Assembly: GCF_030848505.1 (NCBI RefSeq) | Contig: NZ_JAVDDU010000008.1 | Span: 86,281-150,280 of the forward strand | DNA length: 64,000 nt | Reading direction: 5' to 3' | DNA from: Marinimicrobium hydrolyticum | Lineage (GTDB): Bacteria; Pseudomonadota; Gammaproteobacteria; Pseudomonadales; Cellvibrionaceae | Part shown: piece by piece, positions 17,204-26,646 of the stretch | How the letters are laid out: each line of letters begins with the position of its first letter | How positions within the stretch are numbered: position 1 is the stretch's first letter | The notes under the pieces: generated by a model | Told to the model about the DNA's origin: nothing | Seen by the model: the letters and a program-made list of their open reading frames with translations, nothing else | Databases searched by the model: none | Position numbers and translations under genes: made by a program

Positions 17204-19612
17204 CTACCGGTGGTAGGTAAAAGTCAACTCGCTTTGACCCTGCAAGGAATGGCGCTCATTCTGAAAACCGATGCAGATCGGCGCAACGTTGGCGGTAAGG
17301 CTGGTAATGGACATTCGCTCGTGATTAATGGCGAGACGCAGCGAGTGGCCTCGGTAGCGGATAGCGAATCGCAGATGCTGCAAAGTCTCCGGCAACAAGG
17401 GGTTGAGCCACAGCGCGTCCTCCCGCACCTCTAACCCGGTAAAGGCCCTCTGAACCAGATCCACCGTGCCGGCCATCGCTCCCAGATGAATTCCTTCCTG
17501 AGTGGTGCCCCCTTGAATATCCGCTACATCACTCGCCAAAGCTTCGGAGAACAAGTGCCAGGCATGGCGGCGATCGGAGCGTGCCAGCACGCGTGAATGC
17601 ACAACCCGGCTTAGTGTCGAGCCATGGGAAGTGCGTTGTAGATAATAGTCAATGTTGCGCGGAATGATTTGTGGATCAAAGGGGTAGTCCAGTCGTTCAA
17701 ACAATGCCTGTAGCTCTTCAGTGCTGAATAGATAGAATAACATCAGCACATCCGCTTGCTTGGATGCTTTATATCGATCGGCTTTATCGCCCTCCGCCTC
17801 CAGAATTCGATCGAGGCGATGTATGTCGCCATAACTCTGCCGATAACCTTCCCAATCTAACTCTTTAAGCTGGCCGTAACCTTCAAATTGACTAATGATG
17901 CCGTCGTCATGGAAGACGATCCGCATCCCCCGGCTCACGGTGTCCCAATGGGCGAATTCATTTTCGTGTAAGTTCAGCGTTTCACACAATTCGCGCCAAC
18001 GCTCCTCAGGTACAATGCGGGGCAATTCAAGCGCTCGAGCCAGTACCCACACTGCCATGACATTGGTATAGGCATTATTATTCAGCCCCGGCTCAGGGCT
18101 ATTGGGATACTTTTCGTGAAATTCGTCAGGCCCCACGACACCACAGATTTCGTAACGACCGTGCTCTGGATTGTAGCTGGCTTTGTCGGCCCAGAAGCGG
18201 GCAATTTCCAGCAGCATTTCCGCCCCATAATAGGCCATGAACTCGCAATTTTGAGTGACTTGATAGTATTGCCAAATGTTATAGGCGATTGCGCTGTTGA
18301 CGTGCCGCTGTAAATGCGAATGGTCTGGAATCCAGCGATTAGACTTGGGATTGAGGTGCAGCTGCTGAGATTCTTCACGGCCATTACTGCCACTTTGCCA
18401 GGGATACATGGCTCCTCGATAGCCAGCTTCGCGCGCCGCCAAGCGAGCTTCATCCAGGCGGCGGTACCGATAGTGCAATAGGGCCCGGGTAACTTCAGGA
18501 ATACGTAAGTTCAACAGAGGAAAGATAAATAGCTCATCCCAAAGTATATGGCCACGATAAGCTTCGCCATGTAATCCCCGGGATGGCACACCGACATCCA
18601 TATCTCGTACATGGGGTGACGCGACTTGCAATAGATGGAAAACATGCAGCCGCAGAATCATCTCGGTGCGCTCACCCTCCTGAGGATCATTGTGTTGTAA
18701 CTGAAGATCGAAGCGGCGCCAGAGTTGAGCCCAAGCCTCGGTATGACTGTCTAGCAAGGATGCAAAGTTACCCGCATTAGCGATTGCTCGATCGGCTTCT
18801 CCCGCCGCTTCACTAATGGAAAAATCCCGCGAACTGTACAGGGAAACAATTTTTTCAATACGTAGCGGCTCAGCCTTCGATAGATTCAAGGTATAATGCG
18901 CTGCTGCATAGGCCTTGTCGCATACGGTCTGGGACTCCGGATCGAAGCGATCACCCCGACGGTAAAATTCATGCCGCGCCGTTTGCGCAAGGCGGATTTC
19001 CGATTGGGTGGTTTCCACCTTCAAGCGCAGGATGTTGCCCTGGGCTTCAGACGCTCCGTGCTCTAAATGGCAGCCCTCCACCGCTTGATAGCGGGCCACG
19101 TTATCGTTGATGACCCCGCCATCCAGTGCCGACACTATTTCAATCTCGCCGGACCAGTTTTCCGCAGTTAGCTCCCATTCCAGGGCGGCCAAGTGATGGT
19201 GTTGCATGTGTACCAACCGGCGCTCGCGAAGCCGGGTGCGACGGCCATTGGGCTCTTCATAGAGTAGTTCTCGGGTTAACACGCCGGCGTGAATATCCAA
19301 CACTTGATGAAAGTCGATCAGTTTCAACTGGTCGGGATGCAACCAATCCCCATCCATTGGGCGGGCACTGAGCCTGAGCCAATTGGGCAGATTGACCAAC
19401 GACTCGTTCTCGACCATTTCGTTATCGACTTCTACTCGCCGGCGGTTATATCCACCAGCCAGATATGTGCCAGGATAATGCACTTTGTCGGCACGGGTTT
19501 CAGGCGCAGCGCCTCGCGTGGCAAAGTATCCATTACCGAGGGTACAGAGCGCTTCGCGAAGCCCTTCGCACTCCGGGTTGTAGCGCGAATAAACCAGTGA
19601 CCAACCCGTCAT
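17204..19612 (-). CDS. GH65 family disaccharide phosphorylase or hydrolase
   Basis: 802 aa with the full GH65 pattern: LGNGYFATRGAAPE near the N-terminus, GHILWDELFIFPLL (about 365-378), and VVGPDEFHEKYPN (about 490-502), whose Glu is the general acid of the family. GGTTQEGIHLGAM and TSHGSTLSRVVHS near the C-terminus fit the phosphate-binding part of inverting phosphorylases. GH65 enzymes act on trehalose, maltose, kojibiose or nigerose, often releasing beta-glucose 1-phosphate. The divergent neighbour carries the matching beta-phosphoglucomutase domain plus a trehalose-phosphatase domain, favouring trehalose or trehalose 6-phosphate. Substrate is inferred. The ATG is at 19612. Confidence 0.85.
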   Translation of the reverse strand: MTGWSLVYSRYNPECEGLREALCTLGNGYFATRGAAPETRADKVHYPGTYLAGGYNRRRVEVDNEMVENESLVNLPNWLRLSARPMDGDWLHPDQLKLIDFHQVLDIHAGVLTRELLYEEPNGRRTRLRERRLVHMQHHHLAALEWELTAENWSGEIEIVSALDGGVINDNVARYQAVEGCHLEHGASEAQGNILRLKVETTQSEIRLAQTARHEFYRRGDRFDPESQTVCDKAYAAAHYTLNLSKAEPLRIEKIVSLYSSRDFSISEAAGEADRAIANAGNFASLLDSHTEAWAQLWRRFDLQLQHNDPQEGERTEMILRLHVFHLLQVASPHVRDMDVGVPSRGLHGEAYRGHILWDELFIFPLLNLRIPEVTRALLHYRYRRLDEARLAAREAGYRGAMYPWQSGSNGREESQQLHLNPKSNRWIPDHSHLQRHVNSAIAYNIWQYYQVTQNCEFMAYYGAEMLLEIARFWADKASYNPEHGRYEICGVVGPDEFHEKYPNSPEPGLNNNAYTNVMAVWVLARALELPRIVPEERWRELCETLNLHENEFAHWDTVSRGMRIVFHDDGIISQFEGYGQLKELDWEGYRQSYGDIHRLDRILEAEGDKADRYKASKQADVLMLFYLFSTEELQALFERLDYPFDPQIIPRNIDYYLQRTSHGSTLSRVVHSRVLARSDRRHAWHLFSEALASDVADIQGGTTQEGIHLGAMAGTVDLVQRAFTGLEVREDALWLNPLLPETLQHLRFAIRYRGHSLRLAINHERMSITSLTANVAPICIGFQNERHSLQGQSELTFTYHR

Positions 19613-19876
19613 AAATAAACCTCATTTCGATTCATTTTAAGCGGCGACCGCCAGCTCGGCCGAACGGAATAGAATTGTTGTGGCACAGACACAGCGTGGC
19701 AGTTTTTCTGAGGATACTCCTGAGTAAGGTATCATCAACACTTTAACAACACGAATCTAAATGTGAAGGCGTTTGTAGACGCAAATTTCACGGAAGCAAT
19801 GGTAATAAACGCAGCCTGGCACAACAACGCGTGGCAATGGATGACAAACCGTGTGGAAAGCCCGAAGGAAAAATCA

Positions 19877-21412
19877 ATGAACCGCACTTGCATGCCTTAT
19901 GAAGCCTATATCTTTGACCTGGATGGCGTTCTGACTCGAACGGCGGATCTGCATTTCAGCGCCTGGAAAACGCTGTTCGATGATTTTCTCAGCCAGCGAA
20001 AAGAGAAGGCGTATTCAGGCTTCTCGGAGGCGGACTACCAACGATACGTGAACGGCAAGCCGCGCCTTGATGGCGTGCGGGATTTTTTAACAGCCCGTGG
20101 CATTGTGCTGGACCTTGGCACATCCGAAGACGGGCCAGACCAGGAGACCATTTGCGGGCTCGGCAATCGTAAAAACCAGCTATTCCACGAGCAAATGCAG
20201 CATCATGGCGTCGCCACCTACTCGGAGGCTATCAAGTTTTTACGCACAGTGCGGGACAAAGGCGGTCGCACCGCGGCGGTGTCTTCCAGCAAAAACGCGC
20301 AGAGTGTGCTTAAAAACGCAGGTATCGAGACATTATTTGACGCCCGCGTTGATGGCGAGATGGGTGAACAACTCAAGTTACCGGGTAAGCCGGCACCGGA
20401 TTATTTTGTCGAAGCAGCACGGCGATTACAGATAAAACCCGAACAATGTGTGGTATTTGAGGACGCTATCGCAGGGGTTGAGGCCGCACGTCGGGGTGGT
20501 TTTGGCTTGGTGGTAGGTGTGGCCCGTGAAACCGACCCTGTGGCCTTGAGTGAAGCAGGTGCCGATGTCGTAGTGGAGGAACTGACACAACTGCCCATCG
20601 AGTGTTTGCCTCGACGCCACTTGCCGTTGGCGCTGGATGAATTTCCGCGCCTTGCGAAAAGACTAAATCGGCGAGTTTGTGTGGCTTTGGATTATGATGG
20701 CACCTTGACGCCAATCGTCGCAGACCCCGAGGATGCCATTCTGTCTGAGGACATGCGCGAACGTTTAGTCCAGCTCGCGCGATGCTGTCCGGTGGCCATT
20801 GTCAGTGGCCGCGACGTGAATAACGTGCGCCAGCTCGTGCAACTTCCCCAGCTCTATTATGTGGGCAGTCATGGTTTCGATATTAACGGCTCCGACACAG
20901 ACCCGCTGCAACACCAGACGGCGCAGGAGTTTTTGCCCGCGCTTGATGCCGCGGAGTCCGACTTGCGTGAACGACTGCGGAACATTGAGGGTGCGCAGTT
21001 GGAGCGCAAAAGGTTTTCCCTTGCTGTTCACTACCGTAACGTGGCCGCTCCAGACCGGGAGCGCATTGACCAGGTCGTTAACCAAGTGGCTCAGGAATAT
21101 CGGGAACTGCGACGCACCACGGGCAAAAAGGTCATCGAGTTGCGCCCCGGAGTTGACTGGGACAAAGGCAAGGCGGTGCACTGGCTGCTACAGCGCCTGC
21201 AACGGAATGATCTGCAACTGTATGGAAAGAGCGCGCGGGTATTGTATATCGGCGATGATGTCACCGACGAGGATGTGTTTCGGTCGATTATCGACGAAGG
21301 TGTGGGTGTAGTGGTGGCGGACGCCGAGCGTGTTTCGCTGGCCCACTTTCGGCTACGCAACCCCGATGAAGTCGCACAGTTTTTGGGTCAGCTCACGCAT
21401 GCGCTGAAATAA
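19877..21412 (+). CDS. Beta-phosphoglucomutase / trehalose-6-phosphate phosphatase fusion
   Basis: 511 aa, two HAD domains in tandem. The first (about 1-245) has FDLDGVLTRT with the nucleophile Asp, SSSKNAQ, and VFEDAIAGVEAARRGGFG, typical of beta-phosphoglucomutase. The second (about 260-505) is OtsB-like: ALDYDGTLTPIV, VSGRD, GSHGFDI, and YIGDDVTDEDVF. The pair would turn beta-glucose 1-phosphate into glucose 6-phosphate and dephosphorylate trehalose 6-phosphate. The start at 19877 has AAGGAA upstream; an in-frame GTG at 19763 would add 38 residues unlike the family. It diverges from GH65. Mycobacterial OtsB1 (Rv2006) carries all three modules in one chain. Confidence 0.85.
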   Translation: MNRTCMPYEAYIFDLDGVLTRTADLHFSAWKTLFDDFLSQRKEKAYSGFSEADYQRYVNGKPRLDGVRDFLTARGIVLDLGTSEDGPDQETICGLGNRKNQLFHEQMQHHGVATYSEAIKFLRTVRDKGGRTAAVSSSKNAQSVLKNAGIETLFDARVDGEMGEQLKLPGKPAPDYFVEAARRLQIKPEQCVVFEDAIAGVEAARRGGFGLVVGVARETDPVALSEAGADVVVEELTQLPIECLPRRHLPLALDEFPRLAKRLNRRVCVALDYDGTLTPIVADPEDAILSEDMRERLVQLARCCPVAIVSGRDVNNVRQLVQLPQLYYVGSHGFDINGSDTDPLQHQTAQEFLPALDAAESDLRERLRNIEGAQLERKRFSLAVHYRNVAAPDRERIDQVVNQVAQEYRELRRTTGKKVIELRPGVDWDKGKAVHWLLQRLQRNDLQLYGKSARVLYIGDDVTDEDVFRSIIDEGVGVVVADAERVSLAHFRLRNPDEVAQFLGQLTHALK

Positions 21413-21500
21413 CATACAACTTGAAGCGAAGACTGGAACGGGCCTGCTCCCTCCCTAGCGCAAAACGTCATTCCAGCCCGCGTAGGAATAGATGTGGAGT

Positions 21501-23762
21501 TTACTGCAAGCGCCACCAGCGCGGTAACAGATTGCGCACCCGGCGTTGGTGGTAACGGTCGTCGATCAAATAAATAACGCCTTTGTCCTGTTCCGTGCGA
21601 ATTACCCGGCCCGCCGCCTGCACCACTTTGCTTAAGCCGGGGTAGAGATAGGCGTAGTTGTAACCATCACCAAACCGCTCGTTCATGCGTTCTTTAAGAT
21701 GTTCATTGATGGGATTCATTTGCGGCAACCCCAGAGTGGCTACAAAGGCACCAATCAAGCGGTTCCCCGGCAAGTCGATGCCTTCAGAGAAGGCCCCGCC
21801 CAGCACGGCAAACCCTATGCCCTGCCCTTCCTCTTGAAATCGATGCAAAAATTCTTCGCGCGCCGGTTCGTTCATGCTGCGTGCCTGGGCCCAAACGGGT
21901 AGCTCCGGCTGAGCCGATCGCAACTGCTCCAACACTTGATTCAGGTACTGATAGCTGCTGAAAAACGCCAGGTAGTTGCCCGGGCGCGCCAGGTACTGGC
22001 GGGCGATCAATTCTGCTATGGGCATAACGGAAGCCGCACGATCCCGATAGCGGGTGGAGATGTTACTGGCAATGGTCACCTGTAATTGTTCGGCAACAAA
22101 CGGAGAGGCTACTTCCATGGTCTGGGTATCGTCTGGCAACCCTAACAAATCACGGTAATAATCCGCCGGACGCAAGGTGGCGGAGAACAGTGTGGCCGAA
22201 TGAGCTGTTTCGAAACGCGGTGCGAGCTGCGCGGCGGGAATTAAATTGCGCAGGCACAGTTCGCTGCCTTTGCGACCACTTGGTGGAGTATCCCAGGTGA
22301 AATCGCATATGTAGTTGGCGTCTTGATACACGTCGACGATGCGCAAAAAGTGCAAGGCGTCGAAATAAAACGGCATCAGATCAGGTGCCGTGGCCGTTGG
22401 GTGTTCCGTTAAATAATCCATGATGGCGCCTGTGGCACTTTGCAGCGAACCTAAAAAGGCGACGGGAAGCGATTTCAATACCGCGTAGTCTTCCGCCTCT
22501 TGGGCGCGATTCAACTGATTCCACTCGCGATTGATCTTATCCAGGGCACTCTTCAGCCTTTTAGGCGCGTGCTTTTTAACCCGCCGAAACCGAATTTGGT
22601 TTAGGCTCGCGGAATACATGCTGCGGGCTCGATCCACGAGGTTATGGGCCTCGTCAACCAGCAGATTCACCTTCCACTGATTGGCTCGAGTAAGGGTGTG
22701 GAGCATGGCGTAAAGATCAAAGTAATAATTGTAATCGCCGACAATGACATCGCTCCAACGGGCCATCTCCTGCCCCAGGTAATAGGGGCAAACGCGATGA
22801 TTTAGGGCCACTTCCCGTAGCCTGGGCTGATCAAGCATAGGTATGCTTGCGGCTTCTTCTCGCGCAGCGGGGAGGCGGTCGTAAAACCCCTGCGCCAGTG
22901 GGCAGGATTCTCCGTGGCAGGCGCTGTCCGGATACTCACAGCTTTTTTCTCGTGCCACCAGCTCCAGGCTACGCAGCTTGTCGATGTCCAAGTGTTGTAG
23001 CGCGTTTAACGCCAGGGCACGACCCGGGGTTTTAGCACTGAGGAAAAAAACCTTATCCAGCGCCTTGCGAGGCAGTGCTTTGATGACCGGAAAGAGCGTA
23101 CCCAGGGTTTTTCCGATGCCCGTGGGCGCTTCGACCAGCAGGCAGCGACCGGTGAAGGCGCTTTGATACACGGCTTCCGCCAGGCTACGCTGGCCACTGC
23201 GAAAGTCCGTATACGGAAACGTTAAAGCCTCCATAGCCTGATCACGAGCTTGACGGTGAACCAACTCCTTCTTTGCCCAGTGCAAAAAACGCTGGCATTG
23301 CAAGTTAAAAAATTGTTCAAGCTCATCGGCGCTAATAGATTCAACCAGCACAGTCTCACGTTGATTGCCGACATCGAAGTACACCAAGGCGATGTTGATC
23401 TGTTTGAGTTCACGCTCTTTGCACAACAGCCAGCCGTACATTTTCGCCTGCGCCCAATGCAGGGTGCGGTGATTGTCGGGCATCAAATTCAAATCACCGC
23501 GGTAGGTCTTAATCTCTTCGAGCTGATTACTGATCGGGTCATAGCCATCCGCCCTACCCCGGACGGTGAGCTCCCGGTATTCACCACTTACACTGACTTC
23601 CGATTCGTAATCGTCGTGGCGTCTAGCGGTAACGGTACTGTGCCCGGCTATGCCCTCACGAGCCGTTGGCGAAGGTGTAAAGCGCAAGTCCAGATCCCCA
23701 CTTTTGGCGGTGAACTCGCACAGTGCACGCACGGCAATGGTATAGGTGGTGGCCGTGGTCAT
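21501..23762 (-). CDS. XPD/DinG-type iron-sulfur helicase with N-terminal Cas4/RecB-like nuclease domain
   Basis: 753 aa. The N-terminal part (about 50-160) has a PD-(D/E)xK-like arrangement, GRADGYDP followed by EEIKTYRGD, as in Cas4/RecB nuclease folds. The helicase core has Walker A EAPTGIGKT (about 208-216), DEAH as VDEAHNLVDRARS, and motif VI GRVIRTEQDKG near the end. Four cysteines in the XPD iron-sulfur position (CEYPDSAC, then ESCPLA, then HRVCPYY) fit a 4Fe-4S cluster. The protein should unwind DNA 5' to 3'. Its ATG overlaps the stop of the upstream FAN1 gene by 4 nt, so the two proteins probably act together, likely on crosslinks or branched DNA (inference). Confidence 0.85.
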   Translation of the reverse strand: MTTATTYTIAVRALCEFTAKSGDLDLRFTPSPTAREGIAGHSTVTARRHDDYESEVSVSGEYRELTVRGRADGYDPISNQLEEIKTYRGDLNLMPDNHRTLHWAQAKMYGWLLCKERELKQINIALVYFDVGNQRETVLVESISADELEQFFNLQCQRFLHWAKKELVHRQARDQAMEALTFPYTDFRSGQRSLAEAVYQSAFTGRCLLVEAPTGIGKTLGTLFPVIKALPRKALDKVFFLSAKTPGRALALNALQHLDIDKLRSLELVAREKSCEYPDSACHGESCPLAQGFYDRLPAAREEAASIPMLDQPRLREVALNHRVCPYYLGQEMARWSDVIVGDYNYYFDLYAMLHTLTRANQWKVNLLVDEAHNLVDRARSMYSASLNQIRFRRVKKHAPKRLKSALDKINREWNQLNRAQEAEDYAVLKSLPVAFLGSLQSATGAIMDYLTEHPTATAPDLMPFYFDALHFLRIVDVYQDANYICDFTWDTPPSGRKGSELCLRNLIPAAQLAPRFETAHSATLFSATLRPADYYRDLLGLPDDTQTMEVASPFVAEQLQVTIASNISTRYRDRAASVMPIAELIARQYLARPGNYLAFFSSYQYLNQVLEQLRSAQPELPVWAQARSMNEPAREEFLHRFQEEGQGIGFAVLGGAFSEGIDLPGNRLIGAFVATLGLPQMNPINEHLKERMNERFGDGYNYAYLYPGLSKVVQAAGRVIRTEQDKGVIYLIDDRYHQRRVRNLLPRWWRLQ

Positions 23763-25426
23763 GATCTATTGCTAGCGCCGTTAACGCTTTGCCAGGATAC
23801 ATAGCAAACGGACGCGGGTATGTCGTGTTGAGCAAAGTAAGTCAGCCAGCGCTTTTGATTGTCCTGGAGCCGGTCGCCAGGCCCTTTGACTTCAATCATT
23901 CGGTAGCGCTTTTGATCCGGCCAAAATTGAATCAAATCCGGAAACCCGGCAGTGTTGGATTTGATATCCCTCAGAATTCTCTGAAAGTGCAAGGTGAGGT
24001 GTTCGGCGGGGATTATGTCTAGCGCGTTGTTCAATAGGTCTTCACTGAGCCCTTCCCACCAGACAAAGACACATTGAAGGCCATGCTTGTCAGCAAATCG
24101 CCGCCGTATAATCGGGCCATGAGTGCCTCGCCTTAGATGCTCGAAGCCCTGCTCCAGAAGATCAGCGCGCCGCTCACGAAAATCCGGCCAGTGCAAATCC
24201 GCAGGGGAGCGCTGAAACGGATGAAAGAATGCGCCGGGAATGGGGGCGAAAATCGCATCCCAAAACAGCAAACCAAACAAGCCGGAAATAAGCGAGTTCT
24301 CTACATAGTAGACCGGTGCGGCATCGCTGCCCAGGTGACTCGCTACCGCCAGCTCCACTACCGGAGCGAAAGGCAGTTGAAGCTCAAAAGTCTCTGGAGC
24401 CATTGCCGAGATTTTAGGGGTGGCGGCAAGCCCCAAGTTTCTCCGTAACCGCGGCAACAATCGCTGCACCTGTTGATGTTCTGCTTCGCTTTCTGGTCCC
24501 TGGGCGGCCACTTGCGCCAGGGTGAAGGCTTCTTGCCAGGCGCCGAGTCTTTCCAGCACCCGAAGCTGGCGTGCCCGCGCACCGGGATAATGGCAGTTCT
24601 GATACAGCGCTCGCGCATCGCCCAGCTCACCTGCCCGCTCGTATTCCCGGGCAATTTTAAACACCAGCCGATCCCGAGCGGCGCACAACCAGGGGTTGCT
24701 GCTGTCGATAGTCGGCAGAGACGCCACGACCTCATTTAAGGGCTGCTCCTCATAAAAGCGTTCCCGGCAGGCACGCAACTGTAAATAGGTATCCACTTCC
24801 TCGCGCCGATGAAAGGGACGAGATTCGCGCGTGAAAAGGACTTGCTCGTAGCGGTAGGTTCCCAACTCGCTGAGCACAAACTCAGACCAGTCCTGGTGAC
24901 CATTGCCAAAAAACATCAGTCGGAAGCGATCACACAAAGCCATGATTGTCAGACGGTAAACGGGGCTTGGGCACGGCGTTACTAATGAGGGCGAGGTTTC
25001 CAGTAGCGTTTCGAGGGCCTGCCCCTTGGTGCGATGGCCGGCCGTAGCTTCTGGGGCCAGTTGGCGCACCTCGACCCAAGTGAAGAGGCGGAACAGGGCT
25101 TTCAAGTCGAGGCTGGATTCTCTGCTAACCCATTCCAGGGCTAGCAGGGGCTCCACGGCCTGCCGGGTACAGCCCAGCTCTTGGTAGTGAAGTTTGTCGG
25201 CTCGGAACAGCTCACCTTTACGCATGACCATGCGCACCATCAGGCCCCGGCTTGCCAGAGGCAATTCCTTAAATTGGCTTACAGACTGGTGTTCGTCTGA
25301 GCTGAGCAGATCCCCGTGCCGGTCACTGACCCAATCCAGTACCCATTGGAAGTTGTGCAAGTAGTACATCGGGTCGTCCAGGCTGGCTGGGCGGATGTTC
25401 TCTGAGAATGCGGGAGATTTGGACAT
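23759..25426 (-). CDS. FAN1-type VRR-NUC structure-specific nuclease
   Basis: 555 aa, close to the length of bacterial FAN1 (Pseudomonas aeruginosa form about 560). The C-terminal VRR-NUC domain shows AGFPDLIQFW, then MIEVKGPGDRLQDNQKRW, giving the Asp, Glu-x-Lys and Gln residues of the active site. The middle is helical and TPR-like, and the N-terminal part carries the SAP-like DNA-binding region. FAN1 cuts 5' flaps and helps unhook interstrand crosslinks. The start at 25426 (MSKSPAF) is the most family-like; an ATG at 25465 is possible and neither has a clear ribosome site. It overlaps the helicase gene (ATGA). Confidence 0.85.
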   Translation of the reverse strand: MSKSPAFSENIRPASLDDPMYYLHNFQWVLDWVSDRHGDLLSSDEHQSVSQFKELPLASRGLMVRMVMRKGELFRADKLHYQELGCTRQAVEPLLALEWVSRESSLDLKALFRLFTWVEVRQLAPEATAGHRTKGQALETLLETSPSLVTPCPSPVYRLTIMALCDRFRLMFFGNGHQDWSEFVLSELGTYRYEQVLFTRESRPFHRREEVDTYLQLRACRERFYEEQPLNEVVASLPTIDSSNPWLCAARDRLVFKIAREYERAGELGDARALYQNCHYPGARARQLRVLERLGAWQEAFTLAQVAAQGPESEAEHQQVQRLLPRLRRNLGLAATPKISAMAPETFELQLPFAPVVELAVASHLGSDAAPVYYVENSLISGLFGLLFWDAIFAPIPGAFFHPFQRSPADLHWPDFRERRADLLEQGFEHLRRGTHGPIIRRRFADKHGLQCVFVWWEGLSEDLLNNALDIIPAEHLTLHFQRILRDIKSNTAGFPDLIQFWPDQKRYRMIEVKGPGDRLQDNQKRWLTYFAQHDIPASVCYVSWQSVNGASNRS

Positions 25427-25555
25427 GGCAAGGACGACTGGTTTTATATACAGGTACGCTACCATGTGTTGCGTTACGGCTCAAGCGGGACTCCTCCCCA
25501 CCGCAGGGCGGCCAACTTTCGCTCCGCCCCATTGGAGTCTACGGTCTTCCTGGAA

Positions 25556-25837
25556 TCAAACCGAAGTTTCTTGATGGACTTGATATTGCCCTTGCAGCGT
25601 TTGGGCTTGAACCGGATGGCGAGCACGCTGCCTTAGATAACGGTATCGCAGCCAAGGAAACAGCAACCAACCCAATACAAGAACCGCCAAACCGGCCACA
25701 TACCCCACCAGCATCAAAACACCTGCCAGTAACCACAAAAGCATCACGCCTGGCCAGTTCATGGCTTGATGAGAAATGGGCGCCCACAGGGGTTCGTGTT
25801 CAAAAGTTTCCTTACCGGTCCGACTCGATACAGTCAT
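25556..25837 (-). CDS. Small two-helix membrane protein
   Basis: 93 aa. A hydrophilic N-terminus is followed by two closely spaced hydrophobic segments (about residues 28-65: WPGVMLLWLLAGVLMLVGYV then a second run to LFPWLRY), and a basic tail RYRYLRQRARH. A strong AGGAGG precedes the ATG, which supports a real gene. I do not recognise a family. It follows the DUF2383-like gene by 24 nt on the same strand, so the two are probably cotranscribed. Confidence 0.65.
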   Translation of the reverse strand: MTVSSRTGKETFEHEPLWAPISHQAMNWPGVMLLWLLAGVLMLVGYVAGLAVLVLGWLLFPWLRYRYLRQRARHPVQAQTLQGQYQVHQETSV

Positions 25838-25861
25838 CCGTGCTGCCTCCTGCCGTTGAGT

Positions 25862-26305
25862 TTATCCTTTGGTATGGTCGAGCATATTCAGCTCGCCCTC
25901 AAGCCAACCCAGGCGTTTAGTGGCCTCGCCTTTATTAACCTTTAATACGGTCTCTAGCCCAGCGGTTCCGGACAGCAAACCCAGGTTGCGAACGTACTCT
26001 TGCTTCAAGTGGATTTCTTTGGATTGGATGGCACGCAACACGGCCGCGTCATTGCTCTGAGCTTCTGCACTCGAAGCAGTGGCCGTTTCGACGTCGCCAT
26101 CAAATCTTTTGAGTATTTCTCCCAGAGTCTCAATGCTCCGGTTATGAGCTGATACAAAATCACCGAAGACTTTTTGGTAAGCGGCGCGCTCAAGTCGACG
26201 GGCGCCGGCTTCGTAATCGGCGACCAATTCGCGATGAAGTTTGACCAGTAACGTCAACTCGTCGTGCAAGCTGTCCGCATTGACCTGACTTTTGGAATCC
26301 GACAT
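25862..26305 (-). CDS. PA2169/DUF2383-type four-helix-bundle protein
   Basis: 147 aa, almost wholly helical, with the ferritin-like pattern of the PA2169/DUF2383 group: LVKLHRELVADYEAGARRLE (about residues 20-39) and VRNLGLLSGTAGLETVLKVN near the end. These proteins are small and soluble, often near stress or envelope genes; the role is unknown. The start at 26305 is set by AGGAGG; the frame is open to 26374 but those residues are Arg/His/Pro-rich and unlike the family. Confidence 0.65.
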   Translation of the reverse strand: MSDSKSQVNADSLHDELTLLVKLHRELVADYEAGARRLERAAYQKVFGDFVSAHNRSIETLGEILKRFDGDVETATASSAEAQSNDAAVLRAIQSKEIHLKQEYVRNLGLLSGTAGLETVLKVNKGEATKRLGWLEGELNMLDHTKG

Positions 26306-26646
26306 TCCCGGCCCTCCTCTCGTGAGCACTCTCGGCGCCGAATGATGGTGGGGCCTTTGGTTTCCCCACGGCACCCAAAGCTACTTGGACCCTGTCTGAG
26401 AACAGTGCTTGCGAGCTTAGTTCCCAGGGCGATCACGGGTCATTCTGCCTTTTTCACGAAGTTCCCACAAGAAAGCTGTTCAGTTATCGCCCATTTCGGC
26501 ACCGGTTACGAGCGAGATGGTTGCGCTACCGTAAAGTTACGCAAAGGCTCCAAAAATGGGCTCAAATCGGTTGAGCAACAAGGGGCATAGCCTTAATCTA
26601 TTGCTGCCCGGGTCTTTGCACCCAATGATGAAAATGGAATCTTACG

